Source: Plantibacter sp. VKM Ac-2880
Lineage (GTDB): Bacteria; Actinomycetota; Actinomycetes; Actinomycetales; Microbacteriaceae
Assembly (NCBI RefSeq): GCF_015351235.1
Contig: NZ_JADKSJ010000002.1
Coordinates: forward strand, 1-64,000
Reading direction: 5' to 3'
Length of the DNA: 64,000 nucleotides
The position numbers and the translations under genes were made by a program. Shown here in pieces: positions 38,603 to 48,968 of the stretch; within the stretch, counting starts at the first letter, position 1, and each line of letters begins with the position of its first letter. A model generated the notes under the pieces. It did no database searches, was not told the origin of the DNA, and was given only the letters and a program-made list of their open reading frames with translations.

Positions 38603-38608
38603 AGTCTA
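38603..38608 (-). promoter_or_regulatory. -10-like element before dapF
   Basis: TAGACT on the minus strand, 6 nt before the dapF ATG, at the end of miaA. It could give dapF an internal promoter. Confidence 0.35.
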
Positions 38609-39520
38609 CGGGCGAGTCCGGCCGACGAACTCGTCCGCTTCGGCGCTCCCGCCCTGCACCCACGTGATGTCGGGGTACCGCTTGAACCAGCTGACCTGCC
38701 GCCTGGCATAGCGTCTCGTGAGTCGCTGGGTCTCGGCGATCGCCTCCGGCTCGGTGAGTTCCGACCGGAGCTGCGCCGCCGCCTGCGCGTACCCGATGGC
38801 CCGCGCGGCGGTGACACCGCGCTCCAGCCCCTGCTCGAGCAGCGCAGCGGTCTCGTCGACGAGGCCCGACGCCCACATCGCCTCGACGCGCCGGTCGAGC
38901 CTGGAGACCAGTTCCTCTCGCGGCGTGGAGACGCCGACGACCTCGACCGGTCGCCAGGGCGTCGGGCGTTCGGGCAGCGCAGCGCCGTGCCCTCGCTCGG
39001 CGAGCTCATGCACTTCGAGCGCCCGGATGACCCGCCGGGCGTTCGCCACGTCGACCCGCTCCGCCGTCGCGGGGTCCGCCTGACGCAGCCGCTCGACGAG
39101 CGCGACGATCCCGTCCCGTTCGAGGTCGTGCTCCAACCGCTCCCTGACGAGCCGATCACGAGGGGGGAACCGGAAGTCGTGGATGACGCTGGACACGTAC
39201 AGCCCCGAGCCGCCCACGAGGATCGGCGTGACCCTACGGGCCAGGAGTCCGTCGATCACCGCGCGAGCCGTCGGCTGATACCAGGCGACGGACGCCTCTT
39301 CGGTGACGTCGAGCACGTCGAACAGGTGATGCGGGATCCCCCGCCGCTCCGCGACCGGCAGCTTCGCCGTACCGATGTCCATGCCGCGGTAGAACTGCAT
39401 GGCGTCGGCGTTCACGATCTCAGCGGGTCGACCGGCGTCCCGGAGAGCGGTCGCCAGGTCGAGCGACAACGCGGTCTTCCCCGTCCCGGTCGCTCCGACG
39501 ACCGCGAGGAAACCGGTCAC
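38606..39520 (-). CDS. miaA: tRNA dimethylallyltransferase
   Basis: Adds a dimethylallyl group to A37 of tRNAs reading UNN codons, the substrate of MiaB. 304 residues. P-loop GATGTGKT (9-16), [19 protein letters not shown], and the channel region [17 protein letters not shown] at 39520 overlaps the miaB stop by 4 nt. Confidence 0.95.
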   Translation of the reverse strand: MTGFLAVVGATGTGKTALSLDLATALRDAGRPAEIVNADAMQFYRGMDIGTAKLPVAERRGIPHHLFDVLDVTEEASVAWYQPTARAVIDGLLARRVTPILVGGSGLYVSSVIHDFRFPPRDRLVRERLEHDLERDGIVALVERLRQADPATAERVDVANARRVIRALEVHELAERGHGAALPERPTPWRPVEVVGVSTPREELVSRLDRRVEAMWASGLVDETAALLEQGLERGVTAARAIGYAQAAAQLRSELTEPEAIAETQRLTRRYARRQVSWFKRYPDITWVQGGSAEADEFVGRTRP

Positions 39521-41118
39521 CGACGTTCGCCGTCACTCGGGTCGTAGATGGGCGCGGTTGTCACGCCGGCGACGGGCGCCCCGATCCGGAGTCCGGGAAG
39601 TCCGAGCGACACTCGCCCGGGTTCGCTCGCCCCGGGGATGGCGGGGACGCCGCAGGAGTCGGCCTGGGCCCGATCCCAGGCATCTCCTGCCCGCGTGCGG
39701 CGCACCCGCAGCGGTGCACCGGCCGGCGCGTCGGCGAGAAGGTGGAAGGACGCGGCTTCAGTGATGGTGACCGTCACGACGTCGCCCGGTCGCGGGACCT
39801 CGGATCCTTCGGGCACGTCGAAGTGGACGAGCCGTGAATCCTCGGCCCGACCGCTCAGGCGATGCGTCGTGTCGTTCTTGCGGCCCTCACCCACGGCGAC
39901 GAGGAGTTCGACCGTTCGACCCACCTGCCGCTGGTTCTCTTCGAGACTGATCCGGTCCTGCAGCGCGACGAGTCGTTCGTAGCGCTCCTGCACGACCGCC
40001 TTCGGCACCTGGTCGGGCATGGTCGCCGCGGGTGTCCCCGCCCGGATGGAGTACTGGAAGGTGAACGCGCTCGCGAACCGCGCGGCCTCCACCACCCGGA
40101 GCGTCTCCTGGAAGTCCGCTTCCGTCTCACCGGGGAACCCGACGATGATGTCGGTGGAGATCGCTGCGTGCGGAATCCGTGCGCGCACCCGGTCGAGGAT
40201 GCCGAGGAACCGCTCCGACCGATACGAACGTCGCATGGCTTTGAGGATGCGGTCGGATCCCGACTGCAGGGGCATGTGCAGCTGCGGCATGACGTTGGCC
40301 GTCTCCGCCATGGCGTCGATGACGTCGTCGGTGAAGGCGGCGGGGTGCGGGCTGGTGAACCGGACACGCTCGAGTCCCTCGATCGTCCCCGCCGCGCGAA
40401 GCAGCTTCCCGAACGCCTGTCGATCACCGAACTCGACCCCGTAGGAGTTCACGTTCTGGCCGAGGAGGGTGACTTCGATCGCGCCGTCGTCGACGAGCGC
40501 GCGCAGCTCACCGAGTATCTCACCGGGACGTCGGTCCTTCTCCTTACCCCGGAGGGAGGGCACGATGCAGAAGGTGCAGGTGTTGTTGCAGCCGACGGAG
40601 ATCGACACCCAGCCGCTGTAACTGGAGTCCCGCTTCGTGGGGAGCGTGGAGGGGAAGGTGTCGAGGGACTCGAGGATCTCCAGCTGGGCTTCGTCGTTGT
40701 GCCGAGCCCGTTCGAGCAGGCTCGGGAGCGACCCCATGTTGTGGGTCCCGAAGACGACGTCCACCCACGGCGCCTTCTTGAGGATGACCTCTTTGTCCTT
40801 CTGCGCGAGACAGCCCCCCACGGCGATCTGCATGCCGTTCCGCTGCTTCTTGATCGACGCCAGGTGCCCGAGGTTGCCGTACAACTTGTTGTCGGCGTTC
40901 TCGCGGACGGCACAGGTGTTGATGACCACGATGTCGGCCTGCTCGCCGTCGGCCTTGACGTATCCGGCCGCCTCGAGCGAGCCGCTCAGCCGTTCGGAGT
41001 CGTGCACGTTCATCTGGCAGCCGTACGTGCGCACCTCGTAGCTCCGCTGTCGACCGGCTTCGTCGATCGCTGCGGGAGAGGCGCTGATGACCGTCGGGGT
41101 CTCGACCATACTGCTCAT
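39517..41118 (-). CDS. miaB: tRNA-2-methylthio-N6-dimethylallyladenosine synthase
   Basis: Radical-SAM methylthiotransferase acting after MiaA on A37. 533 residues. N-terminal cluster cysteines are in [21 protein letters not shown] and GGCLAQ. The radical-SAM motif is [16 protein letters not shown]-binding domain follows (about 375-450), then a C-terminal extension of about 75 residues. Start at 41118 supported by TAGACT 6 nt upstream; an internal ATG 9 nt later is possible. Confidence 0.95.
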   Translation of the reverse strand: MSSMVETPTVISASPAAIDEAGRQRSYEVRTYGCQMNVHDSERLSGSLEAAGYVKADGEQADIVVINTCAVRENADNKLYGNLGHLASIKKQRNGMQIAVGGCLAQKDKEVILKKAPWVDVVFGTHNMGSLPSLLERARHNDEAQLEILESLDTFPSTLPTKRDSSYSGWVSISVGCNNTCTFCIVPSLRGKEKDRRPGEILGELRALVDDGAIEVTLLGQNVNSYGVEFGDRQAFGKLLRAAGTIEGLERVRFTSPHPAAFTDDVIDAMAETANVMPQLHMPLQSGSDRILKAMRRSYRSERFLGILDRVRARIPHAAISTDIIVGFPGETEADFQETLRVVEAARFASAFTFQYSIRAGTPAATMPDQVPKAVVQERYERLVALQDRISLEENQRQVGRTVELLVAVGEGRKNDTTHRLSGRAEDSRLVHFDVPEGSEVPRPGDVVTVTITEAASFHLLADAPAGAPLRVRRTRAGDAWDRAQADSCGVPAIPGASEPGRVSLGLPGLRIGAPVAGVTTAPIYDPSDGERR

Positions 41119-41124
41119 ACCAGG

Positions 41125-41130
41125 AGTCTA
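41125..41130 (-). promoter_or_regulatory. -10 element of miaB-miaA (putative leaderless)
   Basis: TAGACT on the minus strand, 6 nt before the miaB ATG, in the 35-nt gap after recX. Confidence 0.45.
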
Positions 41131-41153
41131 CGCGTGGGCTGCAGCGCGACCGG

Positions 41154-42026
41154 TCAGCGGAAACTCACGCCCGAACGCTTCGAACCGGAGAGTGCACGGG
41201 AGCAAGCCTCACGGATGATCGCCGAGCTGTAGCCGCGTCGTGCCAGGTAGGCCGACAGCCGCCGTTCGGCGGTCGCCTGGTCGAACGACCGGAGCTGGCC
41301 GGCACGCTTCTCCGCGACGACCAATGCGCGCCGGAGCTCGTCGTCGTCGTCGATCGCCTCGAGGGCCTCCGCCGCGATCGACGGGTCGATCCGTCGTGCG
41401 GAGAGCTCGCGCCCGATCACCGCTCGGGACTGCCCCTTGCGGGTGTGGAGACTCTCGACGAGCTGACTCGCGAGCTCCGCGTCGTCGAGGTAGCCACGGC
41501 GACGGAGCTCGCCCAGGACATGCTCGACCTCGTCCGGCTCCGCCTCGTGGCCCCGGAGGAGTTCCGCGATCTCCCACTCCGAGGAACCACGGCGGGCGAG
41601 CCGCCGCACGGCCAGCAGGTCGAGCTCGGCCAACCGCACCTCGGGGTCGATCGGAACCTCCGGCTCCGCGACCAGCTCGTCGTCGTCGGTCGCCCCAGCA
41701 TCCGTGTCGGAAGCCCAGGAGACACTCCGGGTGGCGGGCGCGGGTGGTGTCCGGTCGGCTGGGGATGACGCGGCCTGCGGCCGGCCCTGAGCCGTGCTCT
41801 GTTCGACCGTGTGCTCGGTGGGCCGGCGGCGGAGTGGGGCGACCGGGCGACCGGGCGAGGATCCCTCGCCCTCGGGTGCCGAGGGATCCTCGGTCTGGCC
41901 GACGAACCAGCCGTCGGGCTCAGGAGTCGCTTCGGCGGCCGGCCGTCGGCCGAACAGCGAGGTCACGGGTGCCAGGGTCTCCGACGGCTCGTCGGCCGGA
42001 CCGGCGGGAGGGAAGGAGACGACCAT
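41154..42026 (-). CDS. recX: RecX, RecA regulator, with long N-terminal extension
   Basis: Modulates RecA filaments. The RecX domain is confined to about residues 130-285 ([62 protein letters not shown]), made of three-helix repeats. The first 125 residues are Pro/Ala/Ser-rich and acidic with no known fold, about twice the size of typical RecX overall. The start ATG at 42026 is 24 nt after recA. A later start cannot be excluded, but no better ribosome site is obvious. Confidence 0.88.
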   Translation of the reverse strand: MVVSFPPAGPADEPSETLAPVTSLFGRRPAAEATPEPDGWFVGQTEDPSAPEGEGSSPGRPVAPLRRRPTEHTVEQSTAQGRPQAASSPADRTPPAPATRSVSWASDTDAGATDDDELVAEPEVPIDPEVRLAELDLLAVRRLARRGSSEWEIAELLRGHEAEPDEVEHVLGELRRRGYLDDAELASQLVESLHTRKGQSRAVIGRELSARRIDPSIAAEALEAIDDDDELRRALVVAEKRAGQLRSFDQATAERRLSAYLARRGYSSAIIREACSRALSGSKRSGVSFR

Positions 42027-42050
42027 GATGACCTCGCTGTTCGGGTGGGG

Positions 42051-43193
42051 TTAGGCGCTGCGCTTCGCAGCGGACTTCGACGCGCCGGCCGATGCGAGCT
42101 GCGGTGCCCCGCCCGTCGCCGCTTCGAGCGCGGCGGCCTCAGCGGCAGCCACCTCGGCGGCGGCGGCGTCGGCCGCCTTCTTCGTGGCGGCACCCTCGGC
42201 GCCCACACCGAGCTTGCCGAGGATGCGGCGCTCGATCTCAGCGGCGATGTCGGGGTTCTTCAGCAGGAAGTTCCGGGCGTTCTCCTTGCCCTGCCCCAGC
42301 TGGTCGCCCTCGTAGGTGTACCAGGCTCCCGCCTTCTTCACGATGGCGTGCTCGACTCCGAAGTCGATCAGCGAACCCTCACGGGAGATGCCGACGCCGT
42401 ACAGGATGTCGAACTCCGCCTGACGGAACGGCGGGGCCATCTTGTTCTTGACGACCTTGACGCGGGTCCGGTTCCCGACAGCCTCGGTGCCGTCCTTCAG
42501 CGTCTCGATCCGACGGATGTCGAGGCGTACGGAGGCGTAGAACTTGAGCGCCTTACCGCCGGCGGTCGTCTCGGGGCTACCGAACATCACGCCGATCTTC
42601 TCGCGCAGCTGGTTGATGAAGATCATCGTCGTGTTCGTCTGGTTCAGTCCACCGGTCAGCTTGCGGAGCGCCTGCGACATGAGGCGGGCCTGGAGACCGA
42701 CGTGCGAGTCGCCCATGTCGCCCTCGATCTCGGCGCGGGGCACGAGCGCTGCGACGGAGTCGATCACGATGAGGTCGATGGAACCGGAGCGCACGAGCAT
42801 GTCGGCGATCTCGAGCGCCTGCTCACCCGTGTCGGGCTGGGAGACGAGCAGGGAATCGATGTCGACTCCGAGCTTCTTCGCGTACTCGGGGTCGAGCGCG
42901 TGCTCGGCATCGATGAAGGCCGCGATGCCCCCGGCGCGCTGGGCGTTCGCGATGGCGTGCAACGTGAGGGTCGTCTTACCCGAGGACTCCGGACCGTAGA
43001 TCTCGACGATGCGGCCACGAGGGAGCCCTCCGATACCGAGCGCGACGTCGAGGGCGATCGACCCGGTGGAGACCACTTCGACCGGCGCGCGCTCGTCGCT
43101 GCCGAGACGCATCACCGAGCCCTTGCCGAACTGACGGTCGATCTGGGCGAGTGCGGTTTCGAGGGACTTCTCGCGTTCGGCTGGACTTGGCAT
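42051..43193 (-). CDS. recA: Recombinase RecA
   Basis: Strand-exchange ATPase and LexA co-protease. 380 residues: Walker A GPESSGKT near 66, [15 protein letters not shown], loop L2 region [22 protein letters not shown]-type, and a C-terminal tail that is Ala-rich and basic ([13 protein letters not shown]) rather than acidic as in E. coli. The ATG at 43193 starts [15 protein letters not shown]. The leader of about 200 nt starts near a LexA box at 43409. Confidence 0.98.
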   Translation of the reverse strand: MPSPAEREKSLETALAQIDRQFGKGSVMRLGSDERAPVEVVSTGSIALDVALGIGGLPRGRIVEIYGPESSGKTTLTLHAIANAQRAGGIAAFIDAEHALDPEYAKKLGVDIDSLLVSQPDTGEQALEIADMLVRSGSIDLIVIDSVAALVPRAEIEGDMGDSHVGLQARLMSQALRKLTGGLNQTNTTMIFINQLREKIGVMFGSPETTAGGKALKFYASVRLDIRRIETLKDGTEAVGNRTRVKVVKNKMAPPFRQAEFDILYGVGISREGSLIDFGVEHAIVKKAGAWYTYEGDQLGQGKENARNFLLKNPDIAAEIERRILGKLGVGAEGAATKKAADAAAAEVAAAEAAALEAATGGAPQLASAGASKSAAKRSA

Positions 43194-43408
43194 GGTGTGC
43201 TTCTCTCTGCTCGGTGTCGGGTGCCTATAGGCTGTCGCCGCGTGTTCCGGGACCCGCTTCTCCTGAAGGTCGGGGCCCGAAGGCGACAAGGCGTCGATCG
43301 TTCGTGGTGTCTTCGACGGTACGCGCCACCACCGACATCGGCCGGTGGACGACTCGATCCGTGCAGAACGCACTCACGAATGATCCTGTGGAGGACACTA
43401 GCAGCACT

Positions 43409-43422
43409 AGAACGGATGTTCG
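43409..43422 (-). promoter_or_regulatory. LexA box upstream of recA
   Basis: On the minus strand CGAACATCCGTTCT, 9 of 10 fixed bases of CGAAC-N4-GTTCG. It is 216 bp upstream of the recA ATG. A possible -10 TAGTGT (43395-43400) follows. The remaining 200 nt between box and gene show no further motif that I recognise. Confidence 0.7.
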
Positions 43423-43491
43423 AGACCGCTCGGGCGGCGTGTCGAACATCGCTCCATCACGCGGACGAGATCCGGCCGGCACCCGTCGCGA

Positions 43492-43716
43492 CTAGGACCC
43501 CGGCTGCAGCCTGCCGACACCGTGCCGTCGGTCGTCGGGCACGTCGGTCGCCGCGCAGAGCGCGATCCACACGTCGCGCGGCGGGACACCGGCGCGAAGG
43601 GCCTCCTCCGCCGTCTTCGACCCGAACTCCGTCAGACCGAGGTCGCCCGTGAGCACCGCCCCGTAGGCCGCACCGAACTCGTCGGCGACAGCCGTCCTGA
43701 ACTGACTCAGCTTCAT
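43492..43716 (-). CDS. DUF3046 family protein
   Basis: A 74-residue protein of unknown function, found beside recA in Actinobacteria. Conserved strings: MKLSQFRTAVADEFG, LTGDLGLTEFGSKTAEEALRAGVPPRDVW. No membrane segment. AAGGAGG 8 nt before the ATG. It lies between clgR and the recA leader. Confidence 0.88.
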   Translation of the reverse strand: MKLSQFRTAVADEFGAAYGAVLTGDLGLTEFGSKTAEEALRAGVPPRDVWIALCAATDVPDDRRHGVGRLQPGS

Positions 43717-43752
43717 CCCTACGCCTCCTTGTTCACCCTCGGGGACACGGAA

Positions 43753-43780
43753 ACGCCCCGGGAGAGGGATCCCGGGGCGT
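43753..43780 (-). terminator. Terminator of clgR
   Basis: Perfect 11-bp stem ACGCCCCGGGA/TCCCGGGGCGT, loop GAGGGA, 22 nt after the clgR stop and just upstream of the DUF3046 gene. Confidence 0.8.
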
Positions 43781-43802
43781 CTCGACGAGGTACTCGACCC
43801 GC

Positions 43803-44111
43803 TCAGCGGGAGACGAGCTCGTCCAGCTCGTTGACCAGTTCGTCCGGAACGGTGTCCGGGATGTTCGGGGAGAGACCTTCGATGACCGCGAGGCGATCTC
43901 CGACCTCTCGCATGATGACGGAGATCGGGGTGTCGAGGGCGTCTGCGACCGAAGCGAGGATCTCGCTCGACGCTTCCTTCTGACCCCGCTCGACCTCGCT
44001 CAGGTATCCGAGTGCGACGCTCGCCTTGCTGGCCACCTGGCGCAGCGTGCGACCCTTCTGCAACCGGAAGTCCCTCAGCACGTCGCCGATCTCTTGACGG
44101 ACTAGAACCAC
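43803..44111 (-). CDS. clgR: ClgR-like HTH transcription regulator
   Basis: Actinobacterial activator of clp protease and other stress genes. 102 residues with an N-terminal Cro/CI helix-turn-helix (RLQKGRTLRQVASKASVALGYLSEVERGQ) and a C-terminal tail that in the family controls proteolytic stability. The position between cinA and DUF3046/recA is the conserved clgR site. GTG start at 44111 with GGGAGGG upstream. Confidence 0.88.
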   Translation of the reverse strand: MVLVRQEIGDVLRDFRLQKGRTLRQVASKASVALGYLSEVERGQKEASSEILASVADALDTPISVIMREVGDRLAVIEGLSPNIPDTVPDELVNELDELVSR

Positions 44112-44131
44112 GTGACCCTCCCTCTGTGCTC

Positions 44132-44148
44132 TACGACTCCATGTCGTA
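44132..44148. promoter_or_regulatory. Inverted repeat near the clgR start
   Basis: TACGAC-N5-GTCGTA, perfect 6-bp arms, 21 nt upstream of the clgR start. It does not match the ClgR operator I recall, so its role is open. Confidence 0.35.
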
Positions 44149-44219
44149 CAGCGCTCTGCTTCTGCAACGCGGATTCACGTCGTCCCAGCTGATCGCCGTC
44201 TCGTTCGTGGATGGCCAAC

Positions 44220-44247
44220 ATTACAACCACCGTGTGCCGAACACTAA
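44220..44247 (-). promoter_or_regulatory. Possible clgR promoter
   Basis: Minus strand: -35 TTAGTG (44242-44247), 16-bp spacer, -10 TGTAAT (44220-44225) with a preceding T-rich extension. Confidence 0.4.
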
Positions 44248-44250
44248 CCA

Positions 44251-44280
44251 GAATCACTGGGCTTTACTTGTGAATCACTG
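44251..44280 (-). repeat. Tandem 9-bp repeats upstream of the clgR promoter
   Basis: GAATCACTG occurs at 44251-44259 and 44272-44280, a 21-bp period (two helix turns), directly upstream of the putative -35. The layout suits an activator that binds as two units on one DNA face. Confidence 0.5.
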
Positions 44281-44330
44281 ATCTGTAACGCGATGGAAAC
44301 GGTAGCTATTCCAGGGATCGATGCCGGGTT

Positions 44331-44846
44331 TCACGCCAGGCGATCGAGTTCGCGGACGAGGGCCTCGAGGGCCGCGGCCACCGTCTGCTGCCGGATCTCC
44401 TGTCGTCCGCCGTCGAGCGCGAGTGGGACCACTCGGCCGCCCGCCCTGGTGACGATCCCGACGAAGACCGTCCCGACCGGCTGACCGTCCTGAGGATCCG
44501 GGCCGGCCACCCCGGTCGTCGCGATCCCGACGTCGGCCGGCATCCCGTCGACCGCCAACGCACGACGGACGCCGTCCGCCATCTGCAGGGCGACCTCCGG
44601 ATGCACCGCACCGTGGAGCGCGAGGAGCCCCGCATCGACGCCCAGCACCGAGTGCTTGAGACGGGTGTCGTAGGCAACGACCGCACCGCGCACCGCCGCA
44701 GACGCTCCGGGGACACCGATGAGTTCGGCCGCGAGCAGGCCACCTGTGAGCGACTCGGCGACCGCGATGGTCAGGCGCGATTCGATGAGCGATGCGATGG
44801 CCTCGACCGCTCGAGGAGCCGGTTCGTCACCCGAGGCGGTGGTCAT
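44331..44846 (-). CDS. cinA: CinA-family amidase (PncC type)
   Basis: 171 residues equal to the C-terminal CinA domain only, which hydrolyses nicotinamide mononucleotide in characterised PncC proteins. Motifs: VAESLTGGLLAAEL, VVAYDTRLKHSVLGV, IATTGVAGPDP, GTVFVGIV. The N-terminal MoaB-like domain of full CinA is absent, normal for this locus in Actinobacteria. The ATG overlaps the pgsA stop by 4 nt. Confidence 0.9.
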   Translation of the reverse strand: MTTASGDEPAPRAVEAIASLIESRLTIAVAESLTGGLLAAELIGVPGASAAVRGAVVAYDTRLKHSVLGVDAGLLALHGAVHPEVALQMADGVRRALAVDGMPADVGIATTGVAGPDPQDGQPVGTVFVGIVTRAGGRVVPLALDGGRQEIRQQTVAAALEALVRELDRLA

Positions 44847-45451
44847 CGCTTCACCCGACGATCGAGCCGCGCACCACGGGCGGCGGTGATCACGTAGTCG
44901 ATGCCGCTCGCGATGGTGAGGAGGACGGCGATGGCCATGAACACAGCGTTCACCCAGAGGACCCAGTCGCCGAGGAGGACCCAGAACGGAGCGAGGGCGA
45001 GCGAGATGGCGACGGCCTGCGCCACCGTCTTGAGCTTGCCCATCCACGCCGCGGCGACGACGTGGTCGGAGATGACCATGAACCGGTGGACGGTGATGCC
45101 GACCTCACGGACGAGCACGACGATCGTGACCCACCAGGGCAGCTCGCCGAGGATCGAGAGCGCGACCAGCGCGCCGCCCGTCAGGACCTTGTCGGCGATC
45201 GGATCGAGGATCTTGCCGAGGTCGGTGACGAGGTTGCGGCTGCGCGCGATGTGTCCGTCGATCCCGTCGCTCGCGATCGCGACGACGAAGAGCAGAGCCG
45301 CCCACCACCGGAGGGCGCCGTCCGTGCCGTCGTCGGCGAGGAGCATCCACATGAACACCGGAGCGAGCACGATCCGCGCGACGGTGATGCCGTTCGGAAG
45401 GTTCCAGTTCGAGATGCGGGGCTCAGCAGCCGCCGCGTCCGATGCCGTCAT
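44843..45451 (-). CDS. pgsA: CDP-diacylglycerol-glycerol-3-phosphate 3-phosphatidyltransferase
   Basis: Membrane enzyme making phosphatidylglycerol phosphate. 202 residues, six predicted helices, with the CDP-alcohol motif SDGIDGHIARSRNLVTDLGK followed by ILDPIADK, containing all the family Asp residues. It precedes cinA (4-nt overlap) and starts 2 nt after the ftsK stop. Confidence 0.93.
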   Translation of the reverse strand: MTASDAAAAEPRISNWNLPNGITVARIVLAPVFMWMLLADDGTDGALRWWAALLFVVAIASDGIDGHIARSRNLVTDLGKILDPIADKVLTGGALVALSILGELPWWVTIVVLVREVGITVHRFMVISDHVVAAAWMGKLKTVAQAVAISLALAPFWVLLGDWVLWVNAVFMAIAVLLTIASGIDYVITAARGARLDRRVKR

Positions 45452-45453
45452 GT

Positions 45454-48345
45454 CTACTCCCGACCGGTGAGACTCCAGGCGTCGTCGTCAGAACCGCCCT
45501 CGACCTCAGGATAGTCCTGGAACTGCGCCTCCACGGCGTCCGGCCCATAGGGGTCGGCCGCCATGGCCGGAGCCATCGCTGCTGTGACGGGTGCCGCCGC
45601 AGCCGCCGCAGGGGCGGCCACGGGGGCCGCCGCGGAACCGTCGTCTTCGCCACGCAGGCGTGCGAGGACACCGGGCAGCTGCTCTGCGGTCACGAGGACG
45701 TCGCGAGCCTTCGAGCCCTCCGAGGGGCCGACGATCTCCCGCGACTCCATGAGGTCCATCAAGCGGCCGGCCTTCGCGAAGCCGACCCGCAGCTTCCGCT
45801 GCAGCATCGACGTCGAACCGAACTGGGTCGAGACCACGAGCTCAGCGGCCGCGAGCAGCAGCTCCAGATCGTCGCCGATGTCCGCGTCGATCTCCTTGCG
45901 CTCGGCGACGGCCTGGACGTCCTTGCGGTACTCGGGTCGTGCCTGATTGGTGACGTGCTCGACGACCCGCTGGATCTCGTTCTCGCCCACCCACGCGCCC
46001 TGCACACGGATCGACTTGTTCGCGCCCATCGGGAGGAACAGGGCGTCGCCCTGACCGATCAGTTTGTCGGCACCCGGCTGGTCGAGGATGACCCGGGAGT
46101 CCGTGACGCTCGTGACGGCGAACGCGAGCCGCGAGGGGACGTTCGCCTTGATGAGCCCGGTGACGACGTCGACCGACGGTCGCTGCGTCGCGAGGACGAG
46201 GTGGATGCCGGACGCCCGGGCCAGCTGGGTGATGCGGACGATGGAGTCCTCGACGTCGCGCGGGGCGACCATCATGAGGTCGGCGAGCTCGTCGACGACG
46301 ACCAGCAGGTACGGGTACGGCTTGAGCACGCGCTCGCTCCCCGCGGGCAGCACGATCTCGTTGGCGACGACCGCCTTGTTGAAGTCGTCGATGTGCCGGT
46401 ACCCGAAGCTCGCCAGGTCGTCGTAGCGCATGTCCATCTCCTTCACGACCCACTGCAGCGCTTCCGCCGCCTTCTTGGGGTTCGTGATGATGGGCGTGAT
46501 GAGGTGCGGGACACCTGCGTACGGGGCGAGCTCGACACGCTTCGGGTCGATGAGGACCATCCGGACCTCGCTCGGCTTCGCGCGCATGAGCAGGGAGGTG
46601 ATCATGGAGTTCACGAACACGGACTTCCCGGAACCGGTCGACCCGGCCACCAGGAGGTGGGGCATCTTCGCGAGGTTCGCGACCACGTAGCCGCCGCCGA
46701 CGTCCTTGCCGACGCCGATGGTCATGGGGTGGTTGCTGTTCGTCGCGGCCGTCGAGCGGAGGATGTCGCCGAGGGTGACGATCTCGCGGTCGGTGTTCGG
46801 GATCTCGATGCCGATGGCGCTCTTACCGGGGATCGGAGAGAGGATGCGCACCTCGTTCGAGGCGACGGCGTAGGAGAGGTTCTTACTGAGCGCCGTCACG
46901 CGTTCGACCTTCACGCCCGGGCCGAGCTCGATCTCGTACTGCGTGACGGTCGGGCCGCGGGAGAAGCCGGTGACCTTGGCGTCGACGCCGAACTGGTCGA
47001 GGACACTGGTGATCGCTGCGACCGCTTCGTCGTTCGCAGCGCTGTGCGTCTTGGCGGGCTCGCCCGCCGCGAGCGTTCCGGCGGACGGCAGGCGGTACGG
47101 GGTCTCGTCGTGGCTCTGCGCGAGCGGACGTGCCGAGAAGTCGATCTGGTCGGGCGCACCGAGCAGGGCCGGGTCGAGGTCTTCGATGACCTCCGTCGCA
47201 CCGGGGATGCTGTCGTCGTGCAGGCCGGTCTGCGGCTTGATCTCACCCGTGTTGAACCGTTTGACTGCGCTCTCCGCGGCTTCGAGGTCGCCGAGGAGTT
47301 CCGAGCCGAAGGCGTCGTGGACCGGCGCGGCCTTCGGAGACGGCGCAGGCGTGGCGACCGGTTCGATCGGCGAGTCGAAGCCGCCACTCGGCTTGTCGAG
47401 GCCGAGGAGGTCGGTCATGTTGTCGCCCATGAGCGGATCCTCGAACGACGGATCGTCTTCGCGACGGCTCGTGTTCCGGCGCCACCAGGGCAGGGCCGCC
47501 GGCTCGTCCGGCTCTTCGTCGAGGTCGTCCAGTCGCTTTGTCCGGGAGCGCTTCGTCTCGGCCGAAGCCTCCTCCTGCTCGGCCTCCGGCTGCTCACCGA
47601 ACATCCACGCGGAGAACTGCCGGAAGCGCGCACCGACGCGGTTCGGAGGCGTCTTCGTGACGATGAACAGGCTGAGGAGGATGAGGAGGGAGATCAGGAC
47701 CGTCGCACCGATGGGCGTGATGACGGCGGCGAGCGGCGCACCGAGGATCCAGCCGAGGAGGCCACCGGCCTGTGCGAGGGCCGGGAGGCCCTGGCTGGGG
47801 TTCGGTTGACCGCCGTGGATGTGGCACAGCGCCGAGATGCTGATGAGCAGGAGCCCGAGTCCGATGCTGATGCGCCCGTTGTCGTCGACCGAGGCAGGGT
47901 GTCGGAACAGCCAGACGGCGAACACGATCATGATCACCGGGAGCACGAAGGCGAGTCGGCCGAACAGCCCGCCGAAGGACCACGCGTCGAAGGTCTGCGC
48001 GATCGGATCGGCCGCGCCGAACCATTCGACCACGGCACCGGTGACCGCCAGCAGGAAGAGCAGGAAGGGGAAGCCGTCGCGGCGGTCCTCCTTGGCGATG
48101 CGCTCGGGGCCGAGCGCCCTGACGGCACCGCCCACGCCGTGCGCGAGGCCGAGCCACACCGTGGTGACGATGCTGCGCTGCTCCTCCGCGGCCGGGTAGG
48201 CGACGGTCTTCTGCTGCTTGGTGGTCGACGCGCCCGACTTCGGCGTGGCCTTCGTGGCGGACTTCGTGCTGGTGGTGCGCGACGAGGCGCCACTCGGCGG
48301 CGAAGCGCTGCGCGAACGGCTGGTCGAGTTGGAACGTGCGGCCAT
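45454..48345 (-). CDS. ftsK: DNA translocase FtsK/SpoIIIE
   Basis: Pumps chromosome ends through the closing septum. 963 residues. A basic Ser/Thr-rich tail (1-55), four to five membrane helices (about 60-230), an acidic/Pro linker (to about 430), and the motor domain follow: Walker A GSTGSGKS near 567, [27 protein letters not shown]-terminal winged-helix gamma domain ([21 protein letters not shown]) reads polar DNA motifs. The ATG at 48345 has TACCGT 6 nt upstream. Start of the ftsK-pgsA-cinA unit. Confidence 0.96.
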   Translation of the reverse strand: MAARSNSTSRSRSASPPSGASSRTTSTKSATKATPKSGASTTKQQKTVAYPAAEEQRSIVTTVWLGLAHGVGGAVRALGPERIAKEDRRDGFPFLLFLLAVTGAVVEWFGAADPIAQTFDAWSFGGLFGRLAFVLPVIMIVFAVWLFRHPASVDDNGRISIGLGLLLISISALCHIHGGQPNPSQGLPALAQAGGLLGWILGAPLAAVITPIGATVLISLLILLSLFIVTKTPPNRVGARFRQFSAWMFGEQPEAEQEEASAETKRSRTKRLDDLDEEPDEPAALPWWRRNTSRREDDPSFEDPLMGDNMTDLLGLDKPSGGFDSPIEPVATPAPSPKAAPVHDAFGSELLGDLEAAESAVKRFNTGEIKPQTGLHDDSIPGATEVIEDLDPALLGAPDQIDFSARPLAQSHDETPYRLPSAGTLAAGEPAKTHSAANDEAVAAITSVLDQFGVDAKVTGFSRGPTVTQYEIELGPGVKVERVTALSKNLSYAVASNEVRILSPIPGKSAIGIEIPNTDREIVTLGDILRSTAATNSNHPMTIGVGKDVGGGYVVANLAKMPHLLVAGSTGSGKSVFVNSMITSLLMRAKPSEVRMVLIDPKRVELAPYAGVPHLITPIITNPKKAAEALQWVVKEMDMRYDDLASFGYRHIDDFNKAVVANEIVLPAGSERVLKPYPYLLVVVDELADLMMVAPRDVEDSIVRITQLARASGIHLVLATQRPSVDVVTGLIKANVPSRLAFAVTSVTDSRVILDQPGADKLIGQGDALFLPMGANKSIRVQGAWVGENEIQRVVEHVTNQARPEYRKDVQAVAERKEIDADIGDDLELLLAAAELVVSTQFGSTSMLQRKLRVGFAKAGRLMDLMESREIVGPSEGSKARDVLVTAEQLPGVLARLRGEDDGSAAAPVAAPAAAAAAPVTAAMAPAMAADPYGPDAVEAQFQDYPEVEGGSDDDAWSLTGRE

Positions 48346-48351
48346 GGGTTC

Positions 48352-48357
48352 ACGGTA
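48352..48357 (-). promoter_or_regulatory. -10 element of ftsK (putative leaderless)
   Basis: TACCGT on the minus strand, 6 nt before the ftsK ATG. Confidence 0.45.
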
Positions 48358-48422
48358 CTCGTCGCCACCGACGCAGCCCGGCAAGCTGTCGGGGTGTCCA
48401 CGATCCGCGCGGCCCCTGGCGG

Positions 48423-48914
48423 TCAGCGGAGATTCAGGACCATCGTGTCGCGCGTGCCCCGGCGGTCGAGGGTCGCGAAGCCCTCGGAGCGGTACAGGGC
48501 CACGGCGTGGTTCGCGCGCTCGACGCTGAGGCTGATGCGCTGATACCCCGCGGCCCTCGCGCGGAGGACCGTCGCCTGCAGGAGCTGCCGTCCGAGGCCC
48601 TGGGCCCGGTGGATCGGACTGACCCCGAGGATGAGCTCCGGGACGCCGGGGGCCACGTAGCCGAACCCCGGGGCGTCGGCGGGGAACAGGCGGTACCACG
48701 ACGCACCGACGACCGCCCCGTCGTGGGTCTCGGCGATGACGCCGGCGTCCCCGGGGCGGCGCCAGCCGTGCACGTAACGAGTGTGCTGCGTGTCGGCGAG
48801 GACGGCCGCTCGGGTGCGGAACCCGGCGGCGCTCCAGTTCGCCGCCTCGACCATCATGTCGGTGAGCACGCGCACATCTTCCGCTACAGCGTCGCGGATC
48901 GAGTAGACCGCCAT
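48423..48914 (-). CDS. GNAT-family N-acetyltransferase
   Basis: A 163-residue acetyl-CoA-dependent acetyltransferase, substrate unknown. The acetyl-CoA motif A is [22 protein letters not shown]. Motif B is [20 protein letters not shown]. The ATG at 48914 is preferred to one 18 nt upstream because TACCAT lies 6 nt before it and the domain begins VYSIRDAV. It sits between ftsK and the exporter genes. Confidence 0.85.
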   Translation of the reverse strand: MAVYSIRDAVAEDVRVLTDMMVEAANWSAAGFRTRAAVLADTQHTRYVHGWRRPGDAGVIAETHDGAVVGASWYRLFPADAPGFGYVAPGVPELILGVSPIHRAQGLGRQLLQATVLRARAAGYQRISLSVERANHAVALYRSEGFATLDRRGTRDTMVLNLR

Positions 48915-48920
48915 GGACGG

Positions 48921-48926
48921 ATGGTA
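48921..48926 (-). promoter_or_regulatory. -10 element of the GNAT gene (putative leaderless)
   Basis: TACCAT on the minus strand, 6 nt before the ATG at 48914. Confidence 0.4.
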
Positions 48927-48968
48927 CGCCACCGGTGTTTCGAGCAGATGACAGCGCCTTGGGCGTCG

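Noticed and set aside
43440-43455. Possible second LexA box near recA (CGAACATCGCTCC)
   Set aside because: Only the left half matches; the right half lacks GTTCG.
45442-48543. Plus-strand open frame of 1033 codons antisense to ftsK
   Set aside because: It covers the full ftsK gene, has shadow-type composition (Arg, Asp, Val, Leu) and no recognisable domain.
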